From: JAUVDZ01 sp964346325
GTDB lineage: Bacteria > Patescibacteriota > Gracilibacteria > UBA1369 > PNNO01
Assembly: GCA_964346325.1 (NCBI GenBank)
Contig: CAYFUK010000028.1
Span: 1 to 15,295, forward strand
Reading direction: 5' to 3'
DNA length: 15,295 bases
Position 1 is the stretch's first letter. Each line of letters begins with the position of its first letter. Shown here in pieces: positions 1 through 5,913 of this stretch. The notes beneath the pieces were generated by a model. It was not told the DNA's origin. It saw only the letters and a list, made by a program, of their open reading frames with translations, and did not search any database. The position numbers were made by a program, and so were the translations under genes.

Positions 1-1
1 A

Positions 2-946
2 CTTGATGGAATTCAGCAAAATTTTGAAACATTCGGACATGACATACGCGACAAAGTTAAAAAGTGGACGGGAATTCCGATTTCAGTAGGAATAGCCGAT
101 ACAAAAACACTTGCTAAAGTAGTCAATGAACTTGCCAAAAAAAGTCAACATTACAATGGAGTTCTTGATATATCGGGGCTTTCCGATAACGAGGTGGACA
201 AATATTTAAAGCAAATGGACATAAGCGATGTCTGGGGAGTCGGCCGCCGCCTTTCACCCATGCTTAGAATTCATGGGATAAAGACAGCGCGTGATCTTAA
301 ATATGCGGATGACCGATGGATTCGAAAATGTATCAATGTGCCGGGCTTAAAAACAGTTCATGAACTGCGCGGTATACCCTGTATAGAACTGGAGCGAAAC
401 CCGGCACCAAAAAAATCAATTGCCAGCACACGATCATTTGGCAGACCTGTAACAACTTTAACGGAACTTAAACAGGCGGTTGCAATGTATTGCACCATGG
501 CTGCGGAAAAACTCAGAGAGGGCCGGCAGCTTTCGGCGGCGATTCAGGTTTTTATACATACCAACAGACACAGACAGGATCAAGCTCAGTATGCCAATTC
601 AGCCGTGGGCATGTTTAGTCAGCCTACTTCATATACCCCAACAATTATTAAAACAGCGCATTCTCTTCTTAAAAAAATTTATAGGCCCGGATATAAATAT
701 AAAAAAGCGGGAATTATTCTTACAAAACTTATGCCAAAACATCAAATCCAGCTTGATCTTTTTAAAGAGTATAAAAATAAGTCACGCAATGATCATATAA
801 TGCAAACCATAGATAAAATTAATTTAAAACACGGACGTAACACATTAAATCCGGCAGCACTTGGAATTAAAAAACCATGGAAAATGCAGCAATCAGCGAA
901 ATCAAAAAGATTCACAACAAACTGGCATGAGGTTATTGTTATTTGA
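2..946 (+). CDS. umuC: UmuC-type Y-family DNA polymerase, 3' part (5'-truncated by window edge)
   Basis: The frame is open from the left edge, so the gene starts outside the window; 314 residues are visible. The first part reads through a stretch with ISVGIADTKTLAKVVNELAK, the Y-family palm signature (family form SxGIGxxKxLAKxAxxxAK). Then come the helix-hairpin-helix region (VWGVGRRLSPMLRIHGI) and the little-finger domain. The last ~70 residues match the UmuC-specific DUF4113 tail (KKAGIILTKLMP, QLDLF, then HGRNTLNPAALGIKKPWKM and a TTNW near the end). This makes it UmuC, the catalytic subunit of Pol V-like error-prone translesion synthesis, rather than DinB. A GTG at 194 lies inside the palm region and is not the start. 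It is the only gene here ending in TGA. The partner umuD/lexA-like gene would lie outside, probably upstream. The palm catalytic acidic residues are outside the window, so activity cannot be judged. Confidence 0.93.
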   Translation, partial: LDGIQQNFETFGHDIRDKVKKWTGIPISVGIADTKTLAKVVNELAKKSQHYNGVLDISGLSDNEVDKYLKQMDISDVWGVGRRLSPMLRIHGIKTARDLKYADDRWIRKCINVPGLKTVHELRGIPCIELERNPAPKKSIASTRSFGRPVTTLTELKQAVAMYCTMAAEKLREGRQLSAAIQVFIHTNRHRQDQAQYANSAVGMFSQPTSYTPTIIKTAHSLLKKIYRPGYKYKKAGIILTKLMPKHQIQLDLFKEYKNKSRNDHIMQTIDKINLKHGRNTLNPAALGIKKPWKMQQSAKSKRFTTNWHEVIVI

Positions 947-971
947 CAAATTTATTTAAAAATGTAACAAT
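943..971 (+). promoter_or_regulatory. Possible promoter of the 331-residue unknown gene
   Basis: A perfect TTGACA (943-948) overlaps the umuC stop codon, followed after 17 bp by AACAAT (966-971) with a TG just upstream. The -10 is poor (4/6), so this is a tentative call. A start near 978 would leave a leader of about 16 nt. Confidence 0.35.
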
Positions 972-993
972 TCGCTCCTTTAAAAAATTTTAA

Positions 994-1989
994 ATGGATA
1001 GGTTTGAGAGAGCGGCATATTTGTCTGTAAAAAAAGCACTAAGAAGAGCGGATAAAAATTCGGATTATAATAAAACGGATATAGCAAAGTCGGAAGCTGT
1101 TTTGGCAGAAGAGGATTCGATTATTAAAACAGCCAAAAGCAATAACAGAATTGATATGGGTGAAGAAGAAGCTTTTTCTTCAGAATTCAGAAAAAAGGTC
1201 GTGGATATGATGGAGCCGGGAATAACACTGGAACCCGGCCTTGAAAGATTTTATATACCTGAAATGGACAGCGAAAAAAAAGAAAAAGTATGCTTAAAAC
1301 CACGTGATAAGTTTGAAATTGCATCTGAAACAGATTTTGATGAAGTCTACAACAGTGCGGGTGATGTTTTTGTTTCAAAATCCGAATTTAAAGAAAGAGC
1401 TTTGCAACTTATTGATCAACTTTATAAAAAACACCCCCAATTATTTGACCCCGAAACGGGACTCCCGTTAACGCCTGTACATCCGGTCATTATAAAAAAG
1501 AATACTCAAAAAACAAGAGGCACAATACAATCGGAATATAGAGCTGAATTGGAAAAATTATCCGAGCATTTAAAAAAGATTTACGCTGAACAAAAAAACG
1601 GAAATTTTTTACATATATTGCCTCAAATATTTCTTAAAATAAAAGCTTCGGATGCGTTAGATGCGATGGTGCGTAATCGTATATGTTTATATATGCCCAA
1701 ATTATATCACGGATATTCTTTAAAAATGGCAGGGCAACATACTGCAAATGTCATGGGAGATGATTTTGAATTATGTGATCCGTTAACCGGTTTAAGTGCT
1801 TTGATTCAGAATTTTAATAGTTATTTTATTAATCAGCCGATTATTTATAAATTGGCTTTTCATAAGTATCAGACAGCTGACAGTTGCTTTTGTGTGCAAA
1901 TAGCGGATTGCGATTCCGGTTTAAGTACCGCGGAAACTGAAATTGCAAGAAAAAATATTACTTCGGGACTTATTTTTGATCCTGAATAA
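994..1989 (+). CDS. Hypothetical protein, 331 residues, no recognised family
   Basis: I do not recognise this protein. It has no signal peptide and no membrane segment, so it is probably cytoplasmic. The first ~110 residues are charged, low in hydrophobics and probably partly disordered. The centre (roughly 130-215) is predicted helical and contains LYKKHPQLFDPETGLPLTPVHP and a Lys/Glu-rich helix. The last ~110 residues look globular, with Cys residues (ICLYMP, ELCDPLTG, DSCFCVQIADCDSG) that do not form a clear CxxC pair set. The ATG at 994 follows an A/T-only stretch without a Shine-Dalgarno motif, 47 nt after umuC. It could be co-transcribed with umuC or driven by the possible promoter at 943. 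Base usage is like its neighbours, so nothing suggests recent transfer. The frame is long and intact, so I am confident it is a gene but not of its role. Confidence 0.75.
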   Translation: MDRFERAAYLSVKKALRRADKNSDYNKTDIAKSEAVLAEEDSIIKTAKSNNRIDMGEEEAFSSEFRKKVVDMMEPGITLEPGLERFYIPEMDSEKKEKVCLKPRDKFEIASETDFDEVYNSAGDVFVSKSEFKERALQLIDQLYKKHPQLFDPETGLPLTPVHPVIIKKNTQKTRGTIQSEYRAELEKLSEHLKKIYAEQKNGNFLHILPQIFLKIKASDALDAMVRNRICLYMPKLYHGYSLKMAGQHTANVMGDDFELCDPLTGLSALIQNFNSYFINQPIIYKLAFHKYQTADSCFCVQIADCDSGLSTAETEIARKNITSGLIFDPE

Positions 1990-2013
1990 AAAAAAGGGCG
2001 GTTTAAAGCCCCT
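1988..2013 (-). terminator. Intrinsic terminator of the minus-strand CNB/DUF3307 unit
   Basis: On the minus strand AGGGGC (2013-2008), an 8-nt loop TTTAAACC, then GCCCTT (1999-1994) form a 6-bp stem with one G-U pair. A run of eight T (1995-1988) follows. On the plus strand no T-run follows the hairpin, so it points to the minus strand. It touches the stop codon of the convergent 331-residue gene. Confidence 0.75.
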
Positions 2014-2037
2014 CCCAAGGCATCTGCGTATATTTAT

Positions 2038-2142
2038 TTAGCAGCATCCGCCACCTTTTTTATCACCGTCTAACATGATTGGATTGGTTAAGAGTATGTT
2101 TATTGTATATAAAAATATAGCAGAAATAAGCCGGAATTGCAA
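2038..2142 (-). CDS. Possible small membrane peptide with C-terminal GGGCC
   Basis: Between the DUF3307 gene and the terminator, the minus strand carries a short open frame that ends in DGDKKGGGCC and TAA. From a TTG at 2142 it encodes 34 residues: a hydrophobic stretch (FRLISAIFLYTINILL), then a polar tail ending in two cysteines. From the ATG at 2076 it encodes only 12 residues (MLDGDKKGGGCC). It is in the same frame as the DUF3307 gene just upstream and separated from it by that gene's TAA (2151-2149), so stop readthrough would also produce it. No Shine-Dalgarno motif is visible. It could be chance; the Gly-Gly-Gly-Cys-Cys ending and its place inside the transcription unit are the only support. 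Confidence 0.25.
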   Translation of the reverse strand: MQFRLISAIFLYTINILLTNPIMLDGDKKGGGCC

Positions 2143-2148
2143 TTTTAA

Positions 2149-2673
2149 TTAAATCAAAAATGCAGCCAGCATATAAATAATAAAGGCTGTAGTAAACGCG
2201 GAAAGTTTAACATTTAAATAATCAGCGGAACTCTTTTTTTGAACAAAAATAATATAAAAAACAAATGCCAGATATATTCCGATCAATACGGCTATCCAGG
2301 CATAAGCATTTAAATATAAAGAGTCCGGCCTAAAACTTACGGTAAGATTTCGTAATATTAAGCCGCCGATTATCAAACTAACAAGGTGAACAAACTGATC
2401 GATTAAAAAAGGAATCGTATAAAATCTGGAATTATATGAAGCTTTTATTTTTATTGAATCGGTTATAAAATGAACAATTGCTACTCCGGCAATAACCGCC
2501 CAGGTTTGCCAGAATTTCAAATACGGCATTAAAAAAACAATTGCCAATAAAATAAAAATAGCAATGTGAATCAAGTTTCCGAATATTGATTTATATTTAT
2601 ATTGAACCAGTTTTTTTGGCTGAAAAGTAAAATCCGCTAGTAGATGTGCAACAATTAAATATGTAATAGGCAT
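2149..2673 (-). CDS. DUF3307 family integral membrane protein
   Basis: A 174-residue hydrophobic protein with about five membrane segments. It carries the hallmarks of DUF3307: an N-terminal LIVAHLLADFTFQPKKL (family form LLxAHLLaDFxLQ), a central HFITDSIK, and FLIDQFVHLVSLII. The conserved His, Asp and Gln residues sit at segment ends, as in the family. The function of DUF3307 is not established. The ATG at 2673 lies 20 nt after the stop of the upstream CNB-domain gene, so the two are very likely on one mRNA. No Shine-Dalgarno motif precedes it. The association with two soluble CNB-domain proteins suggests, but does not show, that the membrane protein is controlled by them. Confidence 0.85.
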   Translation of the reverse strand: MPITYLIVAHLLADFTFQPKKLVQYKYKSIFGNLIHIAIFILLAIVFLMPYLKFWQTWAVIAGVAIVHFITDSIKIKASYNSRFYTIPFLIDQFVHLVSLIIGGLILRNLTVSFRPDSLYLNAYAWIAVLIGIYLAFVFYIIFVQKKSSADYLNVKLSAFTTAFIIYMLAAFLI

Positions 2674-2693
2674 GATTAAGTAAGGCTAAGTCT

Positions 2694-3143
2694 TTAGGAG
2701 AGTTCTTCGTTACGCATGTTTTCTTTTATACGACTAATAAATTCACTACTTATCTGTTCCGCGAGTTTGGGATTGTTATTTATTAAAGTATAAAAGTCAT
2801 CTTTTTTAAGAATAAATAATTCCGATTCAGTTAGTGTTTTAGCGCTTGCGATTCTTTCAGCTTCGTTAACAAGCGCCATTTCTCCAAAAAAAGATCCATC
2901 GGATAGTGTTGCAAGGACAGTTTGATCGTAAGGTTTATCATCCTCTCCTCTGTAAATTCTTATTTGTCCTTTTTTGATTATATACATTGCATCGCCATCA
3001 TCTCCTTCTTTAAATATTATTCTGTTGGCGGGATAGTATTCCAAAGTTATTCTTTTGGTTAAAAGCTGAATTGATTCTTCGGTTAAATCACGGAATAGGG
3101 GAATCTGTTTTATTATTGATACTATGGGATTTACATCGTTCAT
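2694..3143 (-). CDS. Stand-alone cyclic nucleotide-binding (CNB) domain protein
   Basis: A 149-residue single-domain protein of the CAP_ED/cNMP-binding family. The N-terminal helical part (IIKQIPLFRDLTEESIQLL) leads into the beta-roll (IIFKEGDDGDAMYIIKKGQIRIY). The phosphate-binding cassette is FGEMALVNEAERIASAK (about residues 86-102), with the conserved Gly-Glu and the Arg (R97) followed by a small residue pair, as in domains that bind cAMP or cGMP. A C-terminal helix (residues ~120-149) acts as lid in this family. There is no helix-turn-helix, so unlike CRP this is not a DNA-binding regulator; it should act through a partner protein. It lies 12 nt after a second CNB gene and 20 nt before the DUF3307 gene. 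Ligand binding is inferred from the motif only. Confidence 0.9.
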   Translation of the reverse strand: MNDVNPIVSIIKQIPLFRDLTEESIQLLTKRITLEYYPANRIIFKEGDDGDAMYIIKKGQIRIYRGEDDKPYDQTVLATLSDGSFFGEMALVNEAERIASAKTLTESELFILKKDDFYTLINNNPKLAEQISSEFISRIKENMRNEELS

Positions 3144-3155
3144 AATTGTTTTTTA

Positions 3156-3515
3156 TTAAAGATAAAGCAAATCTTTAAAATCATAAATATTAAACACGTA
3201 GATTTCACTGTTTTCAATGCATTTTGCAATATGCTTTCGGGGATTTTTGTCAAAAAGTGCCATTTCGCCGAAAAAATTATCAGGATAATGCTTTTGTGTT
3301 TGCATAAGATTCCCGTCATTATCTTTTGTGAACATTTCTATCATTCCTGATTTTATTATATAAAAATGCTTGCTTTCATCGCCAATATTATAAATATGGC
3401 AATTTTCAGGATAGCCTACAAGTACCGCTTTCTTTGAAGCATCTTTGAGATCATCTTCATCTGCTTCACTAATCGCCGGTATATTATTCAGGATTTTAAA
3501 AAGATAGGAATTCAT
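3156..3515 (-). CDS. Short CNB-domain protein with altered phosphate-binding cassette
   Basis: A 119-residue second member of the cNMP-binding fold, apparently a diverged paralogue of its downstream neighbour. It keeps HFYIIKSGMIEMF and FGEMAL (residues 82-87), and an Arg at the expected place (R93). However, the small residues after that Arg are replaced by Lys-His (NPRKHIAKC), and the protein stops right after the beta-roll (FNIYDFKDLLYL). It therefore lacks the lid helix seen in the neighbour. The gap to the next gene is only 12 nt, so no broken remainder is present and the short form looks genuine. It may bind no nucleotide, a different one, or act as a dimer partner. The ATG at 3515 is 30 nt from the -10 hexamer of a good promoter. 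No Shine-Dalgarno motif. Confidence 0.82.
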   Translation of the reverse strand: MNSYLFKILNNIPAISEADEDDLKDASKKAVLVGYPENCHIYNIGDESKHFYIIKSGMIEMFTKDNDGNLMQTQKHYPDNFFGEMALFDKNPRKHIAKCIENSEIYVFNIYDFKDLLYL

Positions 3516-3544
3516 GTTTATGTTTTGATTTTTATATTACGTAT

Positions 3545-3572
3545 ATTATAGCATAAATTAGCGAAAAAGCAA
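3545..3572 (-). promoter_or_regulatory. Promoter for the CNB/CNB/DUF3307 genes
   Basis: On the minus strand TTGCTT (3572-3567), a 16-bp spacer and TATAAT (3550-3545) preceded by TGC give an extended -10 promoter in the 70-bp gap upstream of the short CNB gene. It would allow the CNB genes to be expressed separately from the upstream membrane-protein gene. Confidence 0.65.
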
Positions 3573-3585
3573 ATCTTCAACCGGT

Positions 3586-4521
3586 TTATTCAACTTTTTC
3601 CCGGGCTGAAACAAGTTCTTCCGAAGTAAAATCCAAAAATGTATGAGTCCATACGGCTACGGAAAAAACATGTACCACGGCTGCAAGGTAAGAAGCAAAC
3701 AGAACAAAAATCACACTTAAAAAACCTAAGATAACAAGACCGTATTCGGGCAGGGAAACAGATGCATAGTAGGCAAGGCCGGTGATAATCACGGCGGGAA
3801 TAATTATTATCAAAACCATTTGTATTAATATTCGTATCGCTATTATTAACATTAGAATAACCAGCATGAAAGTTTGCTGAACATTCAGAATAACCAATGT
3901 GCAGCTTTTAACTATTCCGCTTGTTACACCGGTTTCATCGATCACTATATAATATTCGGCAAATGTAAATAATATATGCAGAATAAGTGCCACTACAAAA
4001 AAAATGATTATTACGGGAAGTAAATTCTGAAAAACATTGGGTCCGAGATTCCTTAAAATAAATGCGGCTTCGGTGGTTATTGAAATAAAACTGAAAGTCT
4101 TCATTAACAACGAAAATTCAAATAAAGGTAAAAAACGCAACACACCGTATCTTAAACCATCTCCCAGAGTAACATTCTGTCCGTTTCTTCTTCTTGCAAT
4201 AACCTGAATCATTGACGCATCAAGCAATACGGGCAAAAGCAGGAATATAATCAATATTATTATTCCTATAATAATAAGCGGGATACTTATACTGAAATTG
4301 CTTTGTATAAAGTTTAAAATTGTTGTTAAAAGCTCATATAAAAAGCTGGTTGGCGCATCATCAAAAAGGGGGGATGATTTAAACGCGAGAATTTGGTAGA
4401 TAACATAAAGAATACCGACAAATGTCGTTAAAAGAGCCGGTATAAAACCATACCAGATTATCAATTTTTTATTACTCTGGGTAAATTGCCACGCTTCGTA
4501 TATGCGCTCTTTGTATTTCAC
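3586..4521 (-). CDS. Polytopic membrane protein of unknown function
   Basis: A 311-residue protein with about six strongly hydrophobic segments (near residues 22-45, 80-100, 125-150, 168-190, 215-247 and 255-290) and a short charged N-terminus (KYKERIYEAWQFTQSNKK) and C-terminus. The loop ARRRNGQNVTLGDGLRYG after the second segment and the pattern of segments resemble the broad group of YciC/DUF975-like or GPDPase-membrane-domain-like proteins common in low-GC bacteria. I cannot name a family firmly. The start is GTG at 4521; no in-frame ATG nearby fits better. It stands 70 bp upstream of the short CNB gene and may be co-transcribed with it, although that gap holds its own promoter. Transport or envelope organisation are possible roles; none is shown. 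Confidence 0.8.
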   Translation of the reverse strand: MKYKERIYEAWQFTQSNKKLIIWYGFIPALLTTFVGILYVIYQILAFKSSPLFDDAPTSFLYELLTTILNFIQSNFSISIPLIIIGIIILIIFLLLPVLLDASMIQVIARRRNGQNVTLGDGLRYGVLRFLPLFEFSLLMKTFSFISITTEAAFILRNLGPNVFQNLLPVIIIFFVVALILHILFTFAEYYIVIDETGVTSGIVKSCTLVILNVQQTFMLVILMLIIAIRILIQMVLIIIIPAVIITGLAYYASVSLPEYGLVILGFLSVIFVLFASYLAAVVHVFSVAVWTHTFLDFTSEELVSAREKVE

Positions 4522-4548
4522 TTCAACAAGTTTAATTCTTTCCTGTCT

Positions 4549-4576
4549 ATTTTAAAACCTTCTGAATTAAAATCAA
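4549..4576 (-). promoter_or_regulatory. Possible promoter of the polytopic membrane protein gene
   Basis: On the minus strand TTGATT (4576-4571), a 16-bp spacer and TAAAAT (4554-4549). The expected transcription start near 4542 leaves a leader of about 21 nt before the GTG. Confidence 0.45.
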
Positions 4577-4607
4577 GCCGCCCGCTATAAACGGTTTTCC
4601 TTTTTCT

Positions 4608-4636
4608 TTGACACACTTACGAAAAGAATTTATAGT
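4608..4636 (+). promoter_or_regulatory. Promoter of corA
   Basis: TTGACA (4608-4613), a 17-bp spacer and TATAGT (4631-4636): a near-consensus promoter. The predicted start near 4643 lies 3 nt before an in-frame GTG (4646) and about 21 nt before the ATG at 4664. This is why I prefer the ATG as the corA start. Confidence 0.8.
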
Positions 4637-4663
4637 AAACAAGAAGTGCCTAAAGCTCATATT

Positions 4664-5596
4664 ATGGCTAAAAAACATGATGTAACAAGAACAATAACCT
4701 ACAATGGTCTGGTATGGCTGAATATTGAAGGTCCAACTGAAAAAACAACCAAAACTTTAAGCAAAAAATATAAATTTCATCATCTGGATCTTGAAGACTG
4801 TTTGTCAAAAATTCAGCGACCGAAAATTGATGATTATGAAAAATATTTATTTATTGTGCTTCATTTTCCCTACTATGATAAAGCCACCGATAGTATTTTA
4901 CAGGATGAAATCGATGTTTTTGTCGGCCATAAATACGTGATCACTTTAAGCCCCGGCAATAAAGAATTGCATAAACTTTTCGATAAAGTTAAAAGAAGCA
5001 AAAAACTTAAAGAAAAGTATATGGGATCGGCATCGGGTTATCTTCTTTACCAAATAATAGATTCAATGTTTGGTGCGTGTTTTCCTCTGATTGACAATCT
5101 TTCCGCTGAAATTGACGAACTTGAAAGTGGTGTTTTCGAGCTTGAAAAGCCTCGTGACATGTTAAAAGAAATATTGTCTACCAAGAAAGATATTATTAAT
5201 TTCAGAAGAATAATTATTCCGCAAAGAGCATTAATTGCACAGCTTGAACATAAAAACAAAAAGTTCCTACCTGAAAATCTTGATGTTTATTTTGACGATG
5301 TAGTGGATAAAGTTGAAAAGACTTATAATAATTTGGAAACTTTATGGGATATCATTACCTCACTTCATGAAACGAATGAATCAATTCTTTCTCACAACAC
5401 AAATAATATCATTAAGATTTTGACGATTTTCAGTGTTATAATGCTGCCTTTAACCTTTGTTACGGGACTTTATGGAATGAATGTGGTTGGATTACCTGTT
5501 GCCGAGCATCGTCTTGCGTTTTTCGTGATTTCCGGTTTTCTGGTTCTGATTGTTTTGGTAATGCTGCTATTTTTTAAATATAAAAAGTGGATTTAA
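4664..5596 (+). CDS. corA: CorA-type magnesium/divalent cation channel
   Basis: A 310-residue member of the CorA/metal ion transporter (MIT) family. It has a long cytoplasmic N-terminal domain (VWLNIEGPTEKTTKTLSKKY, LEDCLSKIQRPKIDDYEKYL, IDVFVGHKYVITLSPG), a long helical stalk (~residues 150-245), and two C-terminal membrane segments. The first ends in the selectivity signature YGMN within TFVTGLYGMNVVG. The second is followed by the basic tail KYKKWI. CorA channels form pentamers that admit Mg2+ (or Co2+/Ni2+) across the inner membrane; the acidic loop after GMN seen in some members is reduced here to LPVAEH. I start at ATG 4664 because the promoter leaves only ~3 nt before the alternative GTG at 4646; a leaderless GTG start adding six residues remains possible. 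Its stop overlaps the convergent downstream gene by 4 nt. Confidence 0.93.
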   Translation: MAKKHDVTRTITYNGLVWLNIEGPTEKTTKTLSKKYKFHHLDLEDCLSKIQRPKIDDYEKYLFIVLHFPYYDKATDSILQDEIDVFVGHKYVITLSPGNKELHKLFDKVKRSKKLKEKYMGSASGYLLYQIIDSMFGACFPLIDNLSAEIDELESGVFELEKPRDMLKEILSTKKDIINFRRIIIPQRALIAQLEHKNKKFLPENLDVYFDDVVDKVEKTYNNLETLWDIITSLHETNESILSHNTNNIIKILTIFSVIMLPLTFVTGLYGMNVVGLPVAEHRLAFFVISGFLVLIVLVMLLFFKYKKWI

Positions 5597-5913
5597 GATT
5601 TTTTTCGTTTCTTTTTTTCGCTTTTTTGTTTTTGCGCTTCTTTTTGCAATAAAAATAATTTTTTTTGTTGAAGTTTAGATACGGCATCCTGCATGTCCGT
5701 TATTAAATCAGAAAGTTCCTTTATTTTTATTTTACGTTCCTTTTTAATAAAATAAATTAGTTTCCCGCTTATCTTTTGCATCAATCTGTAAGAAATATTC
5801 GGATGTGCGGGCTTGTTATCCCTCGAATTTTTATTTTGTAATTCAGCACGTATATGTGTTTTTTGTGTTGAATCAATTGCCGGTTCTTCTTTTGGAATCG
5901 GTTTCCAGTACAT
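5593..5913 (-). CDS. Small Lys-rich protein translationally coupled to the amidase
   Basis: A 106-residue protein that I do not recognise. It begins MYWKPIPKEEPAI, has a polar middle, and ends in a predicted amphipathic or coiled-coil helix (IKIKELSDLITDMQDAVSKLQ) followed by a very basic tail (KSEKKKRKKS). No signal peptide or membrane segment. I chose the ATG at 5913 because it overlaps the amidase stop as TAATG, the classic arrangement for translational coupling; an upstream in-frame ATG at 5958 would add 15 residues lying entirely inside the amidase gene. At the 3' end its TAA overlaps the corA TAA on the other strand. The strong basic tail could reflect nucleic-acid or membrane binding, which is inference only. 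Confidence 0.65.
   Translation of the reverse strand: MYWKPIPKEEPAIDSTQKTHIRAELQNKNSRDNKPAHPNISYRLMQKISGKLIYFIKKERKIKIKELSDLITDMQDAVSKLQQKKLFLLQKEAQKQKSEKKKRKKS

Noticed and set aside
480..800. 106-residue frame inside umuC in another register
   Set aside because: Shadow of the umuC reading frame; the umuC translation matches the family over the whole length.
944..946. TGA reassigned to an amino acid (as in some candidate phyla)
   Set aside because: The only TGA used is at the natural UmuC C-terminus, no in-frame TGA occurs in any other gene, and Trp and Gly use standard codons.
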